A stretch of 7,085 bases of DNA from Cellvibrionaceae bacterium (GCA_030597965.1 JAUVQU010000118.1:1-7085), one strand, 5' to 3'; shown: positions 1-6,164, numbered from the stretch's first letter. Notes: generated by a model not told the origin, from the letters alone. Numbers and translations: made by a program.

Positions 1-248
1 ACGATGCGCGGGCCATATTTATCGGTGAGCATGCCAATGATGACTCGGGCTGGGATCGTCAGTGCCACGTTCAAGATCAACAGAGTTTTAATTTCTGCGG
101 TGGTTAAACCCAAAGATTCTTTTACCGCGCCCAAAAGCGGCGCAAAGTTAAACCAGACAGCGAAGGTAATAAAGAACGCCATCCAGCTCATGTGCAGTAT
201 TTTCATCTTCCCGGCAAAAGAAAATAGGTTGAATTTTTCAGTGCTCAT
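1..248 (-). CDS. narK: NarK/NRT2-type nitrate/nitrite MFS transporter, N-terminal part (cut by window edge)
   Basis: This is the first 82 codons of an inner-membrane major facilitator transporter that probably imports nitrate (or exchanges nitrate and nitrite) for the assimilation genes on the right. Translating the reverse complement gives MSTEKFNLF..., then a hydrophobic helix at about residues 17-40 (HMSWMAFFITFAVWFNFAPL), a short amphipathic stretch, and a second helix at about 54-73. The loop after it is GMLTDKYGPR (residues 72-81), a clear MFS motif A (G-x-L-x-D-x-x-G-x-R). Arg68 in IPARVIIG sits where the NRT2/NarK family has its substrate-binding arginine in helix 2; that equivalence is inferred from memory of the family. 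The start at 248 is supported by GGAG at 258-261, 9 bases upstream. The gene continues past position 1, so length and C-terminus are unknown. It is divergent from the DUF3604 gene. The family is secure; nitrate versus nitrite preference is not. Confidence 0.85.
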   Translation of the reverse strand, partial: MSTEKFNLFSFAGKMKILHMSWMAFFITFAVWFNFAPLLGAVKESLGLTTAEIKTLLILNVALTIPARVIIGMLTDKYGPRI

Positions 249-306
249 ACTTCAAGGCTCCATAATAAAAACTAATACCCTGAGCACTGCAACAAGCAGA
301 CCAACT

Positions 307-336
307 ATAATAAACCCTTATTTTTCAACAAGTTAA
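307..336 (-). promoter_or_regulatory. Possible sigma-70-type promoter for narK
   Basis: On the minus strand TTAACT (336-331) is followed 18 bases later by TATTAT (312-307). Transcription would start near 300 and leave a leader of about 50 bases before the narK ATG. The boxes are imperfect in AT-rich DNA, so a chance match is quite possible. Confidence 0.25.
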
Positions 337-367
337 TAGATTTAACACCAAGAAATTAATGGTTCAT

Positions 368-392
368 CCCAGTACCAAAGTGGTTAAATGGG
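368..392. repeat. Nested imperfect palindrome upstream of narK (possible operator)
   Basis: The arms are CCCA (368-371) and TGGG (389-392) outside, and ACCA (374-377) and TGGT (381-384) inside around the three-base centre AAG, with GT and TAAA as unequal interior gaps. It lies about 32 bases upstream of the candidate narK -35 box, a location usual for an activator or repressor site. It matches no regulator consensus I can name. The pairing is short, so function is a guess. Confidence 0.25.
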
Positions 393-586
393 CAAAAAAG
401 ATGCGCCACGCACCATACTGGAACAAAAACTGCGTACACCCAATAACACCGATCCACGAGGCGCCAAATTGAGGCAATAGCTACTCGCTGTATATTTTTG
501 TTAACCGCTCAAGACAAATGACTCAGATACTGATTAAATAATATTCAGCAGCACCAAAAAATAATAAAAATGCGAAAGGAGCCATT

Positions 587-2599
587 ATGCTGACTCGAAT
601 CACTCTATTTCTAATCTGCAGTACGTTCTGTCTCAGCGCACTGGCACAACCCTTTGAGCGCACCGAAGAGCGCGAACCCTGCGCCCACTACGATGAAAAT
701 AAACAGGCTTTGTTTGGCGACTTACACGTACACACCAGCTATTCCTTTGACTCTTATGTATCCAGCCAACGCAATGACCCATGGGACGCCTATCGCTACG
801 CAAAAGGCGAAGCCATCATGTTGCCTAACGAGCACGGCGAGCAGGTTATAAAGGCTAAGATCCAGCGACCTCTGGATTTCACTGGTCTGACAGATCACGG
901 GGAGTTTCTTGGGCAGATCAATGTCTGTACCGACCCCGAAACAAAAGGGCTTGGCTATTGGTGGCCGCATTGCATCATGACCCGTTCTGATCATTTTTAT
1001 ACTCAATTATTAGCGGCCAACTGGTGGGTATCCTTAGGTGTATCGGACGCATCAGAAGTTAAAGAAAAGAGTTTTGCCTGTAGCCTTTCGGACTGTGATG
1101 AAGGCGGTAAAAAATTCTGGGAAAAGATTCAAATGGCAGCCGAGGATCATTATGACCGCAGCGAAGAATGCGAATTCACGACATTTGTTGGCTATGAGTA
1201 CACCGACGCTCCGAACTATTCCAACATGCACCGCGTCGTTATTTATCGAAACAAAAACGTCACCGAAATGCCCATCACCACCTACGAAACGGGCTCATAC
1301 AACTTCACTAAACTCTGGACTCAGTTACGTAAGCAATGCATAGACAGCGGCAACAATTGCGACGTCATGTCCATACCCCATAACTCAAATCTTGCTGGTG
1401 GTTTGATGTTTCCAGACCCTCGCAACGAGCAAGAAGCGCAGGATCGCCTCTTCTTTGAACCGCAGGTTGAACTGTTGCAACACAAAGCAGCTTCGGAATG
1501 CCGTTATGATCGCCTGGCTGGCATGGGGGTCAACACCACCGATGAACTCTGTGACTTTGAACAGGTTAAGCCGGACAACCTCGCTATGCTGGGTGTTCTG
1601 CACGGTGAAATCAGACACGAGCTCGGGGTAGAAACACCGATTGATGAATTCCCGGATCGCAACATGGTTCGCAATGCACTAAAAGCCGGCTTAGCGCTGG
1701 AAAGCCAAGGTAAAACCAACCCATTTAAAATGGGCTTTATTGGCTCAACCGACACGCACAGCGCCACACCCGGTGCTGCGGAAGAAAACAATTACGCAGG
1801 CCACCTAGGTCGCCGTGACGCAGGCTTCCGTAATGTACAAGATCACTTCTTCTCCAATCCAGGCGGCCTGGCGGTGGTCTGGGCGGAAGAAAATTCCCGC
1901 GACAGTATTTTTAACGGCCTGCGTAAAAAAGAAAGCTATGCCACCAGCGGTACACGTCCACTGGTTCGCTTCTTTGGCGGCTGGGACTTACCACAGGGCA
2001 TGTGTGACTCTCCCACTCGCGTTACAGATGCCTATGCCAGTGGCGTTCCTATGGGTGGTGACTTAACCCAACAGCCTGAAGGTGCAACCAACCCCAACTT
2101 CCTGATCAGTGCTTTAAAGGACAGTGGCACCGAGCAGTATCCGGGCACCGACCTGCAAAGAATGCAAGTTGTGAAAGGTTGGGTTGATAGCAATGGTACA
2201 AGCCATGAAGAAGTACTAAATGTGGCCGGCACGCCGGATAACGGCGCAACCGTCGATCCTAGTACTTGCGCTCCTGTCGGCAAGGGTCATGCGGAATTGT
2301 GTACCGTCTGGCAGGACACAAACTTTGATGCTGACCAGCAGGCGTTTTATTACGTGCGCGTATTAGAAAACCCAACTTGCCGCTGGAGCACATTGCAATG
2401 CCAAGCCACCGGCGTAAATCCGTTTGATCAAAACTGTAGCGCGCAAGCGAAAGCACAAAACGAAATTGCACGTGAAAACGGTGCGCAAGGGAATGTCTAT
2501 GACCACTGCTGCCTCAACCCGGAAGATGAACCGTTTTATTCACCGGTATTACAAGAACGGGCTTGGACATCACCCATCTGGTATACACCCAATAAATAA
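587..2599 (+). CDS. Secreted DUF3604 (PHP-like) protein, putative metal-dependent hydrolase
   Basis: A 670-residue protein of the DUF3604 family, whose function is not established. Residues 1-20 look like a Sec signal peptide: Arg4, a hydrophobic core, then ALA before QPF, a good signal peptidase I site. The mature protein is therefore probably periplasmic or secreted. The family hallmark FGDLHVHTSYSFDSY spans 43-57. Candidate PHP-type metal ligands are all present: His47 and His49 (HVH), Asp103/His104 (TDHGE), Glu204 (GYEYTD), His265 (IPHNSN), Asp389 and His391 (STDTHS). The C-terminal AWTSPIWY (659-666) is also typical as I recall. The mature chain has 18 cysteines, compatible with several disulphides outside the cytoplasm. 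AAGGAG at 576-581, 5 bases before the ATG, fixes the start. The gene is complete and ends in TAA. It probably shares a transcript with the membrane-protein gene 64 bases downstream. Family assignment is strong; a phosphoesterase-like activity is only an inference from the PHP-like ligands. Confidence 0.88.
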   Translation: MLTRITLFLICSTFCLSALAQPFERTEEREPCAHYDENKQALFGDLHVHTSYSFDSYVSSQRNDPWDAYRYAKGEAIMLPNEHGEQVIKAKIQRPLDFTGLTDHGEFLGQINVCTDPETKGLGYWWPHCIMTRSDHFYTQLLAANWWVSLGVSDASEVKEKSFACSLSDCDEGGKKFWEKIQMAAEDHYDRSEECEFTTFVGYEYTDAPNYSNMHRVVIYRNKNVTEMPITTYETGSYNFTKLWTQLRKQCIDSGNNCDVMSIPHNSNLAGGLMFPDPRNEQEAQDRLFFEPQVELLQHKAASECRYDRLAGMGVNTTDELCDFEQVKPDNLAMLGVLHGEIRHELGVETPIDEFPDRNMVRNALKAGLALESQGKTNPFKMGFIGSTDTHSATPGAAEENNYAGHLGRRDAGFRNVQDHFFSNPGGLAVVWAEENSRDSIFNGLRKKESYATSGTRPLVRFFGGWDLPQGMCDSPTRVTDAYASGVPMGGDLTQQPEGATNPNFLISALKDSGTEQYPGTDLQRMQVVKGWVDSNGTSHEEVLNVAGTPDNGATVDPSTCAPVGKGHAELCTVWQDTNFDADQQAFYYVRVLENPTCRWSTLQCQATGVNPFDQNCSAQAKAQNEIARENGAQGNVYDHCCLNPEDEPFYSPVLQERAWTSPIWYTPNK

Positions 2600-2663
2600 T
2601 CACGCCCTGACATCGTCTCTTTATTCGCCTACTCTTTGTAAAAAAGAAGTAAGGAAAACAATA

Positions 2664-3053
2664 ATGACCGAATATGAAACCTTGGACATTATGACGAACC
2701 TCATGGACGTCATTACAGCGGATCATGCCATTTACCTGACGGAGCTTACCGCCTATCTAATTGCCATTTATATGGTGGGTAAAAAACTCACCTTTTTTCA
2801 GCTCAGCTTCTTAAACTTTTTGCTTCTTTGGTTCGTTATAACTGATTTAGTCACAACAATTGCGCATGTAGGCTTAATCTCAACTTATGCAGAAAAATTA
2901 TTCGAATTCAGACCAGCAGAAGAAGGAAGTGGAATACCTATAGCTTTCACTTACGTATTCATATCATTTAAGATCATGGTTGCCTTTGGCTGTTATATGT
3001 TTATGTGGCAAGTCCGTCACGATAAGCAGCGAGTGATTAAAACTAAAGCATAA
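2664..3053 (+). CDS. Small three-helix membrane protein of unknown function
   Basis: A 129-residue protein I do not recognise. It begins MTEYETLDIM and shows three hydrophobic segments at about 22-39, 44-71 and 91-114. They are separated by a short GKK turn and a charged loop (about 73-90, AEKLFEFRPAEEG). The basic tail (RHDKQRVIKTKA) and the KK turn put the C-terminus and first loop inside by the positive-inside rule, giving an N-out/C-in topology. AAGGA at 2651-2655, 8 bases before the ATG, supports the start at 2664. The open frame continues back to 2424, but that extension overlaps the DUF3604 C-terminus, is very basic and non-hydrophobic, and is best ignored. The gene looks AT-richer than its neighbours. 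It follows the DUF3604 gene with no visible terminator between them, so the two may form an operon, perhaps with the membrane protein acting alongside the exported DUF3604 protein. That link is inference only. Confidence 0.75.
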   Translation: MTEYETLDIMTNLMDVITADHAIYLTELTAYLIAIYMVGKKLTFFQLSFLNFLLLWFVITDLVTTIAHVGLISTYAEKLFEFRPAEEGSGIPIAFTYVFISFKIMVAFGCYMFMWQVRHDKQRVIKTKA

Positions 3054-3074
3054 AAAAAGGGGCCAGAAGGCCCC
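3052..3074 (-). terminator. Intrinsic terminator of the cobA-nirB-nirD transcript
   Basis: On the minus strand GGGGCC-TTCT-GGCCCC (3074-3059) forms a perfect 6-bp GC stem with a four-base loop, followed directly by seven T (3058-3052). It lies about 45 bases beyond the nirD stop. The T-tract reaches into the stop codon of the convergent plus-strand gene. Read rightward the hairpin is followed by AAACG, so it should not work as a classical terminator for the DUF3604 side. Confidence 0.88.
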
Positions 3075-3119
3075 AAACGTGCAGAGAGAAACTGCAGAGA
3101 AATCAAAAAAACATTGGAA

Positions 3120-3443
3120 TTAAGCGGCGAGTTGCACCTCGCCGTTTTCAATTCGCACATCGTAGGTTTTAATTTTTGTTTCTTCATCGTCCAGGCAAAC
3201 ACCGGTTTCCAAATTATAACGCTGTTTATAAAGAGGAGAAATCATCACTGGCTCTTCACCTACTGAGCCCATAAGCCCCCGCGATAAAACATAAGCATTA
3301 CCAATTGGATCGTAATTGGAAATGGCGTATAGACTTTCGGTACGACCGCAATAGAAAATAGCGACTTGTTCGTAGTTATGCAGCGCACAAAGACCTGTAC
3401 CCGACGTTAAATCTTCTTGTTTACAAACAGTTGTCCAGTTCAT
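3120..3443 (-). CDS. nirD: Nitrite reductase [NAD(P)H] small subunit NirD
   Basis: A 107-residue, full-length small subunit of the cytoplasmic NADH-dependent nitrite reductase, which with NirB reduces nitrite to ammonium. It keeps the family landmarks in order: GLCAL (17-21), EQVAIF (25-30), AISNYDP (40-46), LSRG (53-56), SPLYKQRYNLETG (69-81) and a closing DVRIENGEVQL. The fold is Rieske-like, but the Rieske cluster ligands are absent: the place of the C-P-x-H motif reads Ser69-Pro-Leu-Tyr72. This is normal for NirD and argues against a Rieske oxygenase ferredoxin. GAGGA at 3455-3451, 7 bases before the ATG, fixes the start. It is the last gene of the minus-strand operon and is followed by a strong terminator. 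The gap to nirB is 171 bases, long for this gene pair, and contains an inverted-repeat element plus two hairpins. The gene itself looks intact. Confidence 0.95.
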   Translation of the reverse strand: MNWTTVCKQEDLTSGTGLCALHNYEQVAIFYCGRTESLYAISNYDPIGNAYVLSRGLMGSVGEEPVMISPLYKQRYNLETGVCLDDEETKIKTYDVRIENGEVQLAA

Positions 3444-3457
3444 CTTAATTTCCTCGT

Positions 3458-3480
3458 AAAGCCCATAAAATTATGGCTTT
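3458..3480 (-). promoter_or_regulatory. Hairpin immediately upstream of the nirD ribosome binding site
   Basis: On the minus strand AAAGCCATAA (3480-3471) faces TTATGGGCTTT (3468-3458) across TT. This gives about ten base pairs with one bulged G (opposite C3464) and a very tight loop, so the innermost pairs probably open. The stem ends 2 bases before GAGGA of nirD. It could tune nirD translation or protect a processed nirD mRNA. There is no T-run after it, so it is not a terminator. Confidence 0.45.
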
Positions 3481-3495
3481 CATCCAATCTCTAAT

Positions 3496-3509
3496 GAGGC
3501 ACTAGCCTC
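3496..3509 (-). repeat. Short perfect hairpin in the nirB-nirD spacer
   Basis: GAGGC-TAGT-GCCTC on the minus strand is a perfect 5-bp GC-rich stem with a four-base loop, sitting between the inverted-repeat element and the nirD leader hairpin. It lacks a T-tract. Its role is unknown; it may be part of the RNA structure of the spacer. Confidence 0.35.
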
Positions 3510-3527
3510 TGTTAACTAAAGTTTTTT

Positions 3528-3608
3528 GTCATTCACCCGAAAGTGGGAGCCCAGTAGGTAGTGCGTAGAAAACACATAAAACTGGACCCCCGCTTTCGCG
3601 GGAATGAC
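3528..3608. repeat. REP/MITE-like inverted-repeat element between nirB and nirD
   Basis: Two 28-base arms, 3528-3555 and 3581-3608, are inverted copies of each other with five mismatches, separated by 25 bases. They start and end with GTCATTC/GAATGAC outside and CCAGT/ACTGG inside. The right arm contains the perfect stem CCCGC-TTTC-GCGGG (3589-3602); in the left arm the same stem has decayed. This core and the flanking GAATGAC resemble the interspersed palindromes common in proteobacterial genomes, from memory. The element starts 6 bases after the nirB stop codon and accounts for much of the unusually long gap. It has no coding capacity. I see no convincing target-site duplication. Confidence 0.65.
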
Positions 3609-3614
3609 GGTGGT

Positions 3615-5333
3615 TTAGTCCACCAGCTCTACGGTTTCAATTTGGTTATCATTTCTTTCTTCCGGTCTGGCTGGGCGACGCTGATCACGCTCCACCACAT
3701 AAGCCAGGCTGCTATCCGGCTGATCTGAGTTAATGAAGTGAGAGAAACGCTTAAGTTTTTCTGGGCTCTCAATGGTGGTTTTCCATTCACACTGGTAATT
3801 ACCAATGTTGCTAGCCATTTCTGCTTCCAGCTCATCCGCTAGACCAAGCGAATCTTCGATAACCACCTGCTTGAGATAGGTCAGACCCCCTTCCAGATTT
3901 TCCAGCCATACCGACGTACGCTGCAAGCGATCGGCTGTACGCACATAGAACATCAGGAAGCGATCGATGTATTTGATCAGGGTTTCTTTATCAAGATCCT
4001 TCGCCAGCAAGTCAGTGTGACGTGGACGCATACCGCCGTTACCGCACACGTACAGGTTCCAGCCGTTCTCGGTCGCGATAATGCCCACGTCTTTCGACTG
4101 AGCTTCAGCACACTCACGGGTACAACCGGAAACCGCAAACTTTAATTTATGAGGTGAACGCAGGCCTTTGTAACGGTCTTCAATTTCAATCGCCAGGCCA
4201 ACGGAGTCATCCACACCGTAACGACACCAGGTACTGCCCACACAGGATTTAACGGTACGTACCGACTTACCGTAGGCGTGACCCGTTTCAAATCCAGCGT
4301 CTACCAGCTTCTTCCAGATCAGAGGTAATTCATGCAGTTGTGCACCAAATAAATCGATTCGCTGACCGCCAGTGACTTTGGTATAAAGATCAAATTCTTT
4401 TGCCACTTCACCAAGAACAATTAATTTTTCTGGTGTAATTTCACCCCCAGCCACACGCGGTACAACTGAATAAGTGCCGTCTTTCTGCATATTACCCAGG
4501 TAAATATCGTTGGTGTCCTGCAGAGCAATATGTTCGTCTTTAAGAACATACTCATTCCAGTAGGAAGCAAGAATAGAACCCGCCGTCGGTTTACAGATTT
4601 CACAACCGTGGCCTGTACCGTGGCTGTCCAGCAACTCATCAAAGGTTTTAATTTTCGTAACGCGGATAATGTCGGCCAGCTCTTTACGCGAGTAGGCAAA
4701 GTGCTCACAGATATCAGTTTTAACTTCGTAACCCAGATTCGCCAACTCAGCATCGACTACTTGCTTGGTCAAAGCTGCACAACCACCACAACCGGTAGAC
4801 GCCTGAGTTTCGGCCTTAATCATGGCCATATCGGTCGCGCCGCCTTCTACTGCCGCCTGTAGCTGCCCCTTGGTCACTTCATAACAGGAACAAATAACAG
4901 CACTGTCAGGCAGTGAATCTACCCCTAAACCGGGAACCGCTTCGCCATCGAGCACAGGTAGAATCAGTGCCTCGGGGTTTTCTGGTAAATCGATGCTATT
5001 GAGCATCATCTGCAGCAGGCCGCCGTAGGCTTCTGCATCACCTACCAGCACCGCACCGAGTAGTTTTTTACCGTCATCGGAAACCACTAAACGCTTATAT
5101 ACCTGACTGACATCGTCGTTATAGGCGTAGGACTGAGAGCCCGGCGTGTTGCCGTGGGCATCACCAATGGAGGCAACATCCACACCCATCAGTTTAAGTT
5201 TGGTGCTCATGTCGGCACCAATAAATCTCTCTGATTTGTCACCCACAATATGGGCAGCGGCCACTTTGGCCATGGCATAACCCGGTGCGACTAAGCCGAA
5301 TATACGGCCACCCCAAAGGGCACATTCACCCAC
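3615..5333 (-). CDS. nirB: NirB C-terminal fragment (BFD, ferredoxin-like and siroheme/4Fe-4S domains)
   Basis: The open frame runs from 5363, just after the amber codon; the first usable start is GTG at 5333, in IYA-V-GECA, with no ribosome site before it. Positions here use full-length NirB numbering. Cys425, Cys427, Cys459 and Cys462 (ICSC, GCGGC) form the BFD-type [2Fe-2S] site. Cys486, Cys521 and Cys524 lie in the second BFD-like region (CEHFAYSR, HGCEICKP). The nitrite/sulphite reductase ferredoxin-like half domain follows, including LYTKVTGGQRIDLFG. The siroheme/[4Fe-4S] ligands are Cys641 and Cys647 (SCVGSTWCRYG) with Cys681 and Cys685 (SGCTRECAEAQ). All catalytic cysteines are intact, which argues against old decay. 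Confidence 0.7.
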   Translation of the reverse strand: MGECALWGGRIFGLVAPGYAMAKVAAAHIVGDKSERFIGADMSTKLKLMGVDVASIGDAHGNTPGSQSYAYNDDVSQVYKRLVVSDDGKKLLGAVLVGDAEAYGGLLQMMLNSIDLPENPEALILPVLDGEAVPGLGVDSLPDSAVICSCYEVTKGQLQAAVEGGATDMAMIKAETQASTGCGGCAALTKQVVDAELANLGYEVKTDICEHFAYSRKELADIIRVTKIKTFDELLDSHGTGHGCEICKPTAGSILASYWNEYVLKDEHIALQDTNDIYLGNMQKDGTYSVVPRVAGGEITPEKLIVLGEVAKEFDLYTKVTGGQRIDLFGAQLHELPLIWKKLVDAGFETGHAYGKSVRTVKSCVGSTWCRYGVDDSVGLAIEIEDRYKGLRSPHKLKFAVSGCTRECAEAQSKDVGIIATENGWNLYVCGNGGMRPRHTDLLAKDLDKETLIKYIDRFLMFYVRTADRLQRTSVWLENLEGGLTYLKQVVIEDSLGLADELEAEMASNIGNYQCEWKTTIESPEKLKRFSHFINSDQPDSSLAYVVERDQRRPARPEERNDNQIETVELVD

Positions 5334-5343
5334 GGCGTAAATG

Positions 5344-5356
5344 CTTCGATCCGAAG
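5344..5356 (-). other. Short hairpin 7 bases downstream of the nirB amber codon
   Basis: On the mRNA strand CTTCG-GAT-CGAAG is a perfect 5-bp stem with a three-base loop, beginning 7 bases after TAG. The same bases encode the conserved Q-T-S-D-R-S stretch, so coding constraint or chance may explain it. It is noted because stop-codon readthrough signals can include a stem a few bases downstream. Confidence 0.3.
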
Positions 5357-5363
5357 TCTGACA

Positions 5364-6164
5364 CTAGTTGTTGACGACAATACCGCCGCGCTCACCCACT
5401 TCCAGATCAAACTTACGGGCCAATTCATCCTGCGGACGAATACCCGCAGAGAAAAGAATCATGTCTGTTTCAAGGAAAGAACCGTCGGCAAAGTTCATGC
5501 GATAACGGCATTCTTTACCTTTAACAATTTCGCTGGTGGCTTTCTCTGTATGTACCTGTACACCCAAGTCTTCAATTTTACGACGCAGTAATTTACCGCC
5601 GCCTTCATCCAACTGCACCGCCATCAGACGCGGTGCGAATTCAACCACATGCGTTTCCAGGCCAGAACATTTAAGAGCGTTAGCCGCCTCAAGTCCCAGC
5701 AAGCCGCCACCCACAACCACACCGACTTTACTTTTTTTAGCGGAGGCTTTGATCATCCCCAGGTCATCAATCGTACGGTAGGTCAGGCAGTGTTCCTGAT
5801 CGTTACCCGGGATAGGCGGTACAAACGGAAAAGACCCTGTAGCAAGCACCAGTTTGTCGTAAGGGAATTTACGGCCACCTTCGGTGACGACGTATTTTTC
5901 CTCTTTGTTTATCTCCGCCACCTTATCGCCCATGACGACATCAATGTCATTTTCGCGATAGTAATCACGATCTGTTATGGCGAGATCGGCTGCGGTAGCA
6001 CCATCAAAATAGGAACTTAATTTAACGCGATCATAGGCCAAGCGAGTTTCTTCAGACGCCGCTGTAATTTCCAAATCACTGCGCTGCTCACTGTCCAATA
6101 AATATTGAACACATTTGTGTCCAACCATACCGTTACCGACGACAACTATTCGCTGCTTACTCAT
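5364..6164 (-). CDS. nirB: NirB N-terminal fragment (FAD/NADH-binding domain, ends at the amber codon)
   Basis: These 266 residues are the pyridine nucleotide-disulphide oxidoreductase domain of NirB. The FAD dinucleotide-binding motif VVVGNGMVG is at 7-15, AYDRVKLSSYF at about 44-54, LATGSFPFVPP at about 107-117, the NADH-binding VVGGGLLGLEAA at about 150-161, and FSAGIRP at about 238-244. The amber stop falls just before the second flavin-contact segment (TSDRSIYAVGECA), so this fragment alone should not make a complete FAD site and lacks every redox cluster. An ATG two codons earlier (6170) is also in frame, but the ribosome site favours 6164. Confidence 0.7.
   Translation of the reverse strand: MSKQRIVVVGNGMVGHKCVQYLLDSEQRSDLEITAASEETRLAYDRVKLSSYFDGATAADLAITDRDYYRENDIDVVMGDKVAEINKEEKYVVTEGGRKFPYDKLVLATGSFPFVPPIPGNDQEHCLTYRTIDDLGMIKASAKKSKVGVVVGGGLLGLEAANALKCSGLETHVVEFAPRLMAVQLDEGGGKLLRRKIEDLGVQVHTEKATSEIVKGKECRYRMNFADGSFLETDMILFSAGIRPQDELARKFDLEVGERGGIVVNN

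Larger units (their letters stand above)
249..586. other. Divergent intergenic region between narK and the DUF3604 gene
   Basis: These 338 bases must hold the start signals for narK (leftward) and probably for the DUF3604 gene (rightward). I see no RNA gene and no convincing coding region. Visible elements are a possible narK promoter (307-336), a nested imperfect palindrome (368-392), and AT-rich sequence from about 485 to 575 before the DUF3604 ribosome site. A weak rightward candidate is AAGACA (511-516) with TTAAAT (534-539) at 17-base spacing; each box matches the sigma-70 consensus at only four of six positions, so it is not listed separately. I found no clear NarL heptamer, FNR box or NtrC site by eye. 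Confidence 0.6.
3615..6164 (-). pseudogene. nirB: NADH-nitrite reductase large subunit NirB, interrupted by one in-frame amber codon
   Basis: NirB is the cytoplasmic large subunit that takes electrons from NADH through FAD and Fe-S clusters to siroheme, where nitrite is reduced to ammonium. The reading frame from the ATG at 6164 to the TAA at 3615-3617 spans 849 codons, essentially the E. coli NirB length as I recall it. All domains are present in order: FAD/NADH oxidoreductase, two BFD-type Cys regions, ferredoxin-like half domain, siroheme/4Fe-4S domain. The only lesion is TAG at codon 267 (5366-5364), between GGIVVNN and CQTSD, with no frame change. E. coli NirB, from memory, has Ser there, so TCG to TAG is one possible single-base change. 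As read, translation gives two pieces and no working reductase. Nothing else shows decay, so the stop is very recent, a base-call error, or suppressed. The gene starts 15 bases after the cobA stop, in the same operon. Confidence 0.85.

Noticed and set aside
287..299. CTGC-AACAA-GCAG hairpin in the narK leader as an ANTAR (NasR/NasT) antitermination site
   Set aside because: There is a single 4-bp stem with a five-base loop. ANTAR sites need two adjacent stems with hexanucleotide loops, and no terminator follows.
4..336. Rightward open frame of 110 residues
   Set aside because: It is antisense to the narK start, whose minus-strand translation gives a clear MFS helix and motif A. It has no supporting ribosome site.
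359..472. Rightward 37-codon open frame (MVHPSTKVVKWAKK...)
   Set aside because: It is short, basic, lacks a good ribosome binding site and resembles nothing I know. It is probably chance in the intergenic region.
2424..2663. N-terminal extension of the small membrane protein to 209 residues
   Set aside because: It lies over the DUF3604 C-terminus in another frame, is highly basic, and the AAGGA site at 2651-2655 points to the ATG at 2664.
3059..3074. Hairpin as a rightward terminator for the DUF3604/membrane-protein transcript
   Set aside because: Rightward, the stem is followed by AAACG rather than a T-run. The T-tract is on the minus strand only.
3080..3100. Direct repeat TGCAGAGA twice (3080-3087, 3093-3100) and TGCAG/CTGCA inverted repeat
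   Set aside because: Only 5-8 bases in a purine-rich stretch between the nirD stop and its terminator. Not distinguishable from chance.
4421..4862. Open frames of about 110 residues on both strands inside nirB
   Set aside because: These are alternative-frame shadows of the conserved NirB coding sequence.
5303..5333. Independent translation of the NirB C-terminal half from GTG at 5333
   Set aside because: No ribosome site precedes it, and the GTG encodes a conserved valine in the flavin-contact motif. It is best read as an internal codon.
5364..5366. Pyrrolysine insertion at the nirB TAG
   Set aside because: The position is not a lysine-type catalytic site, and pyrrolysine use is confined to methanogens and a few bacteria with methylamine pathways. 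Nothing here suggests that machinery.
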